A stretch of 64,000 nucleotides of DNA, from NCBI RefSeq assembly GCF_000754805.1, contig NZ_KN150731.1, forward strand, positions 496,001-560,000. Direction: 5' to 3'. Each line of letters begins with the position of its first letter. Position 1 is the first letter of the stretch. Positions 61,891 to 64,000 of this stretch are shown here, piece by piece. This stretch comes from Yersinia frederiksenii ATCC 33641. GTDB lineage: Bacteria > Pseudomonadota > Gammaproteobacteria > Enterobacterales > Enterobacteriaceae. Below the pieces are notes generated by a model that was not told the origin of the DNA, did no database searches, and worked only from the letters and a program-made list of their open reading frames with translations. A program made the position numbers and the translations under genes.

Positions 61891-63195
61891 TTAGCGAACC
61901 GGGTGAATGTCGTGTAATGGCGCAGTATTCAATGGCCGAAAGCCCGCGCTATAACGCGATACCGCAAGGTCATCAGCCAAAATTGCAGGTCGGCGACCAT
62001 ACATAATATCAGCCAATAATTGGCCTGAACCACAGGCCATCGTCCAGCCCAAAGTGCCGTGCCCGGTATTCAGATAGAGGTTCTTAATAGAGGTTCGCCC
62101 GACGATGGGCGTGCCATCCGGCGTCATTGGGCGCAAACCGGTCCAGAATATGGCCTGGCTAATATTGCCCCCATGGGGATACAAATCTGTGACCACCATT
62201 TCCAATGTTTCACGCCGTGCCTGTTCCAATTGGGTATTAAATCCGACAATTTCGGCCATACCGCCAACGCGGATGCGGTCGTCAAAGCGAGTAATTGCAA
62301 TCTTGTAGGTTTCATCCAACACGGTAGAAAATGGGGCTGACGCCGGGTCAGTGATAGGGATAGTCAGTGAGTAGCCTTTGAGTGGATAAACGGGAATCGA
62401 CACTAACCCGGCTAACAGCGCAGTTGAGTAAGCACCAAAAGCGACCACATAAGCATCTGCTTTTATGATGTCATCGCCACACAATACTCCCGCGATTTGA
62501 TCACCATCCACCAGCAACTTATCCACCGAACAGTTAAAGATGAATTTGACTCCGGCGTGTTCCGCCATTTTTGCCAGCCGCTCGGTAAATAGCTGACAGT
62601 CACCCGTTTCATCATTGGGGAGACGTAAACCACCCGTGAGTTTGTGTGCCACTTTGGCCAATGCCGGTTCGACAGTAGCCAGCTGATCAGCCGTCAGCAA
62701 CGAATATGGCACCCCTGCATCATCCAATACCGCAATATCTTTCGCCGCATTATCAAATTGCTGTTCGGTACGGAACAGTTGCAGTGTGCCCCCCTGCCGG
62801 CCCTCATACTGAATCCCCGTCTCTTCGCGCAGGTCTTTTAAACAATCGCGACTGTACTCCGCCAGCCGAACCATACGGCTTTTATTGGTCATATAGTGGG
62901 AAGTGTCGCAGTTTCTCAACATCTGCCACATCCAGCGCAACTGGAATGCACTGCCATCCAGATGAATCGCCAGCGGGGCGTGGCGTTGAAACATCCATTT
63001 AATGGCCTTTAAGGGAACACCGGGCGCGGCCCAAGGGGCGGCATATCCGGGGGATATTTGGCCCGCATTAGCGGCACTGGTCTCTTGCGCGGGCCCCTCC
63101 TGGCGGTCAATGACGGTGACATCATGGCCATCTTTGGCTAAGTACCAGGCACTGGCGACACCCACTACACCACTTCCTAAAATGACAACGCGCAT
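61891..63195 (-). CDS. dadA: D-amino acid dehydrogenase small subunit DadA
   Basis: DadA (434 residues; E. coli 432) is the FAD flavoprotein that oxidises D-alanine to pyruvate and passes electrons to the respiratory chain. The dinucleotide-binding motif [28 protein letters not shown] opens the protein. The C-terminal [14 protein letters not shown] and [16 protein letters not shown] segments complete the FAD site. First gene of dadAX, 81 bases before dadX, and divergent from the SpoVR gene. Confidence 0.96.
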   Translation of the reverse strand: MRVVILGSGVVGVASAWYLAKDGHDVTVIDRQEGPAQETSAANAGQISPGYAAPWAAPGVPLKAIKWMFQRHAPLAIHLDGSAFQLRWMWQMLRNCDTSHYMTNKSRMVRLAEYSRDCLKDLREETGIQYEGRQGGTLQLFRTEQQFDNAAKDIAVLDDAGVPYSLLTADQLATVEPALAKVAHKLTGGLRLPNDETGDCQLFTERLAKMAEHAGVKFIFNCSVDKLLVDGDQIAGVLCGDDIIKADAYVVAFGAYSTALLAGLVSIPVYPLKGYSLTIPITDPASAPFSTVLDETYKIAITRFDDRIRVGGMAEIVGFNTQLEQARRETLEMVVTDLYPHGGNISQAIFWTGLRPMTPDGTPIVGRTSIKNLYLNTGHGTLGWTMACGSGQLLADIMYGRRPAILADDLAVSRYSAGFRPLNTAPLHDIHPVR

Positions 63196-63661
63196 ATCAT
63201 CCTCACTCCAAAATCACATCAAAAGCATAATATTCTGTTGACATAAAATTAACCTAGCAGAAAAAACTATCCAACACATTAATTATAGACCGTGACTTGA
63301 TTCACAATTAATTTACAGTGCCGTGACTTTCTAATTCAATAGCGTCAGGAAAATAGCGATAAGATGCTATTTTTATGCGATTAAACAAAAAAAAGGCTGA
63401 GAAATTGGCTAAATATCCCTATTAACAGCACGAATAATTAGCATGTTGCAGAAGTTGATTTTATTGGTTTTATATTCCAGAAAATAAGCAAAATTACAGA
63501 ATAATAATCTAATAAAAACCCATTTAAGATTATCCGTTAGGACGATAAAAAATAATCTATATTGACATAAGGTCTTGCCATGCCTCAGTTTGTTTATATT
63601 GAGCTAGGATTATTGAAGTGACCAGTATTTTGCAGGGTTATAAAACCGTGAGGATGCGCTA
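63196..63661. other. dadA-spoVR divergent regulatory region
   Basis: About 470 AT-rich bases with no gene. In E. coli the dadAX operon is controlled by Lrp and CRP; no perfect CRP box was seen, and Lrp sites are too degenerate to call by eye. Confidence 0.5.
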
Positions 63662-64000
63662 ATGACAACTTCAACACCGAAACACACCGCGCAAGATAAG
63701 CGCCTGACTGACGGCCCGGACTGGACATTTGAATTGTTACAGGTCTATCTGGATCAAATCGACCGGGTGGCAAAACATTACCGGCTTGATACCTATCCCC
63801 ATCAGATAGAGGTGATCACCTCAGAACAAATGATGGATGCCTATTCAAGTATCGGCATGCCAATCAACTATACCCATTGGTCTTTCGGTAAGAAATTTAT
63901 CGAAACCGAGCAAAAATATAAGCATGGTCAACAAGGACTGGCCTACGAGATTGTGATTAACTCCAATCCTTGCATTGCTTATTTAATGGAAGAAAACACC
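63662..64000 (+). CDS. ycgB: SpoVR family protein YcgB, N-terminal part
   Basis: The first 113 codons of a SpoVR-family protein are present; the frame runs off the window. Features are WTFELLQVYLDQIDRVAKHYRLDTYPHQIEVI and MPINYTHWSFGKKF, hallmarks of YcgB. The ATG at 63662 follows GAGGA. SpoVR/YcgB genes are often functionally linked to yeaGH, whose kinase and VWA-like genes lie about 11 kb upstream here. Confidence 0.95.
   Translation, partial: MTTSTPKHTAQDKRLTDGPDWTFELLQVYLDQIDRVAKHYRLDTYPHQIEVITSEQMMDAYSSIGMPINYTHWSFGKKFIETEQKYKHGQQGLAYEIVINSNPCIAYLMEENT

Overview
The window is chromosomal DNA of an enterobacterium, most likely a Yersinia species. The genes match Escherichia coli homologues closely, and the gene order follows several E. 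coli blocks: trpA/ompW/yciCBA/tonB/yciI, clsA/yciU/opp/ychE/adhE, tdk/hns, rssBA/ychJ/purU/tRNA-Tyr, xthA, nudG/ynjH/topB/selD/ydjA/sppA/ansA/pncA, msrB/gapA/yeaD/mipA/yeaGH, and dadAX/spoVR. Features that suggest Yersinia are tandem oppA paralogues, a long-form UDP-glucose dehydrogenase in the slot where E. coli has galU, and an ERIC repeat of the type common in yersiniae. The genus assignment is inference from gene content; no search was run.

Layout. 0-8 kb: end of the tryptophan operon, a BON-domain lipoprotein, OmpW with an FNR-like site and a long leader hairpin, YciC, a SulP transporter, YciB, YciA, TonB and YciI. 8-10 kb: an accessory stretch with a hypothetical gene, a stand-alone EAL phosphodiesterase preceded by a three-copy TTGATCA array, and about 1 kb with no convincing gene. 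10-25.4 kb: cardiolipin synthase, YciU, the oligopeptide permease operon with two binding proteins, YchE, the fermentative AdhE and thymidine kinase. 26-33.4 kb: H-NS, Ugd, RssB/RssA (sigma-S turnover), an acetyltransferase, YchJ and PurU, with an unlisted 23-residue reading frame whose promoter lies between two perfect CRP sites.

33.5-35.7 kb: two identical tRNA-Tyr genes behind a stringent-type promoter, a structured tRNA-tail-like element, and an AT-rich patch carrying a LysR regulator and a possible exporter remnant. 35.7-52.9 kb: DNA repair and nucleotide sanitation (XthA, NudG), topoisomerase III, selenophosphate synthetase, nitroreductase, signal peptide peptidase, asparaginase, nicotinamidase, methionine sulfoxide reductase, GapA, YeaD, MipA, and the PrkA-type kinase operon yeaGH with one and a half ERIC elements between its two genes.

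53-64 kb: a DMT-family exporter with a very histidine-rich tail, a divergent LysR/pirin pair, a PAS-PAS-GAF-GGDEF-EAL regulator, a Bcr/CflA-type efflux protein, the D-alanine catabolic pair dadA-dadX, and the start of a SpoVR (ycgB) gene. No CRISPR array, complete insertion sequence, prophage or recognised defence system was seen. The most interesting signals are the CRP-flanked small reading frame, the operator-like array before the EAL gene, the ompW leader hairpin, the tRNA-tail element, and the ERIC insertion inside yeaGH. None amounts to a clearly new multi-gene system.
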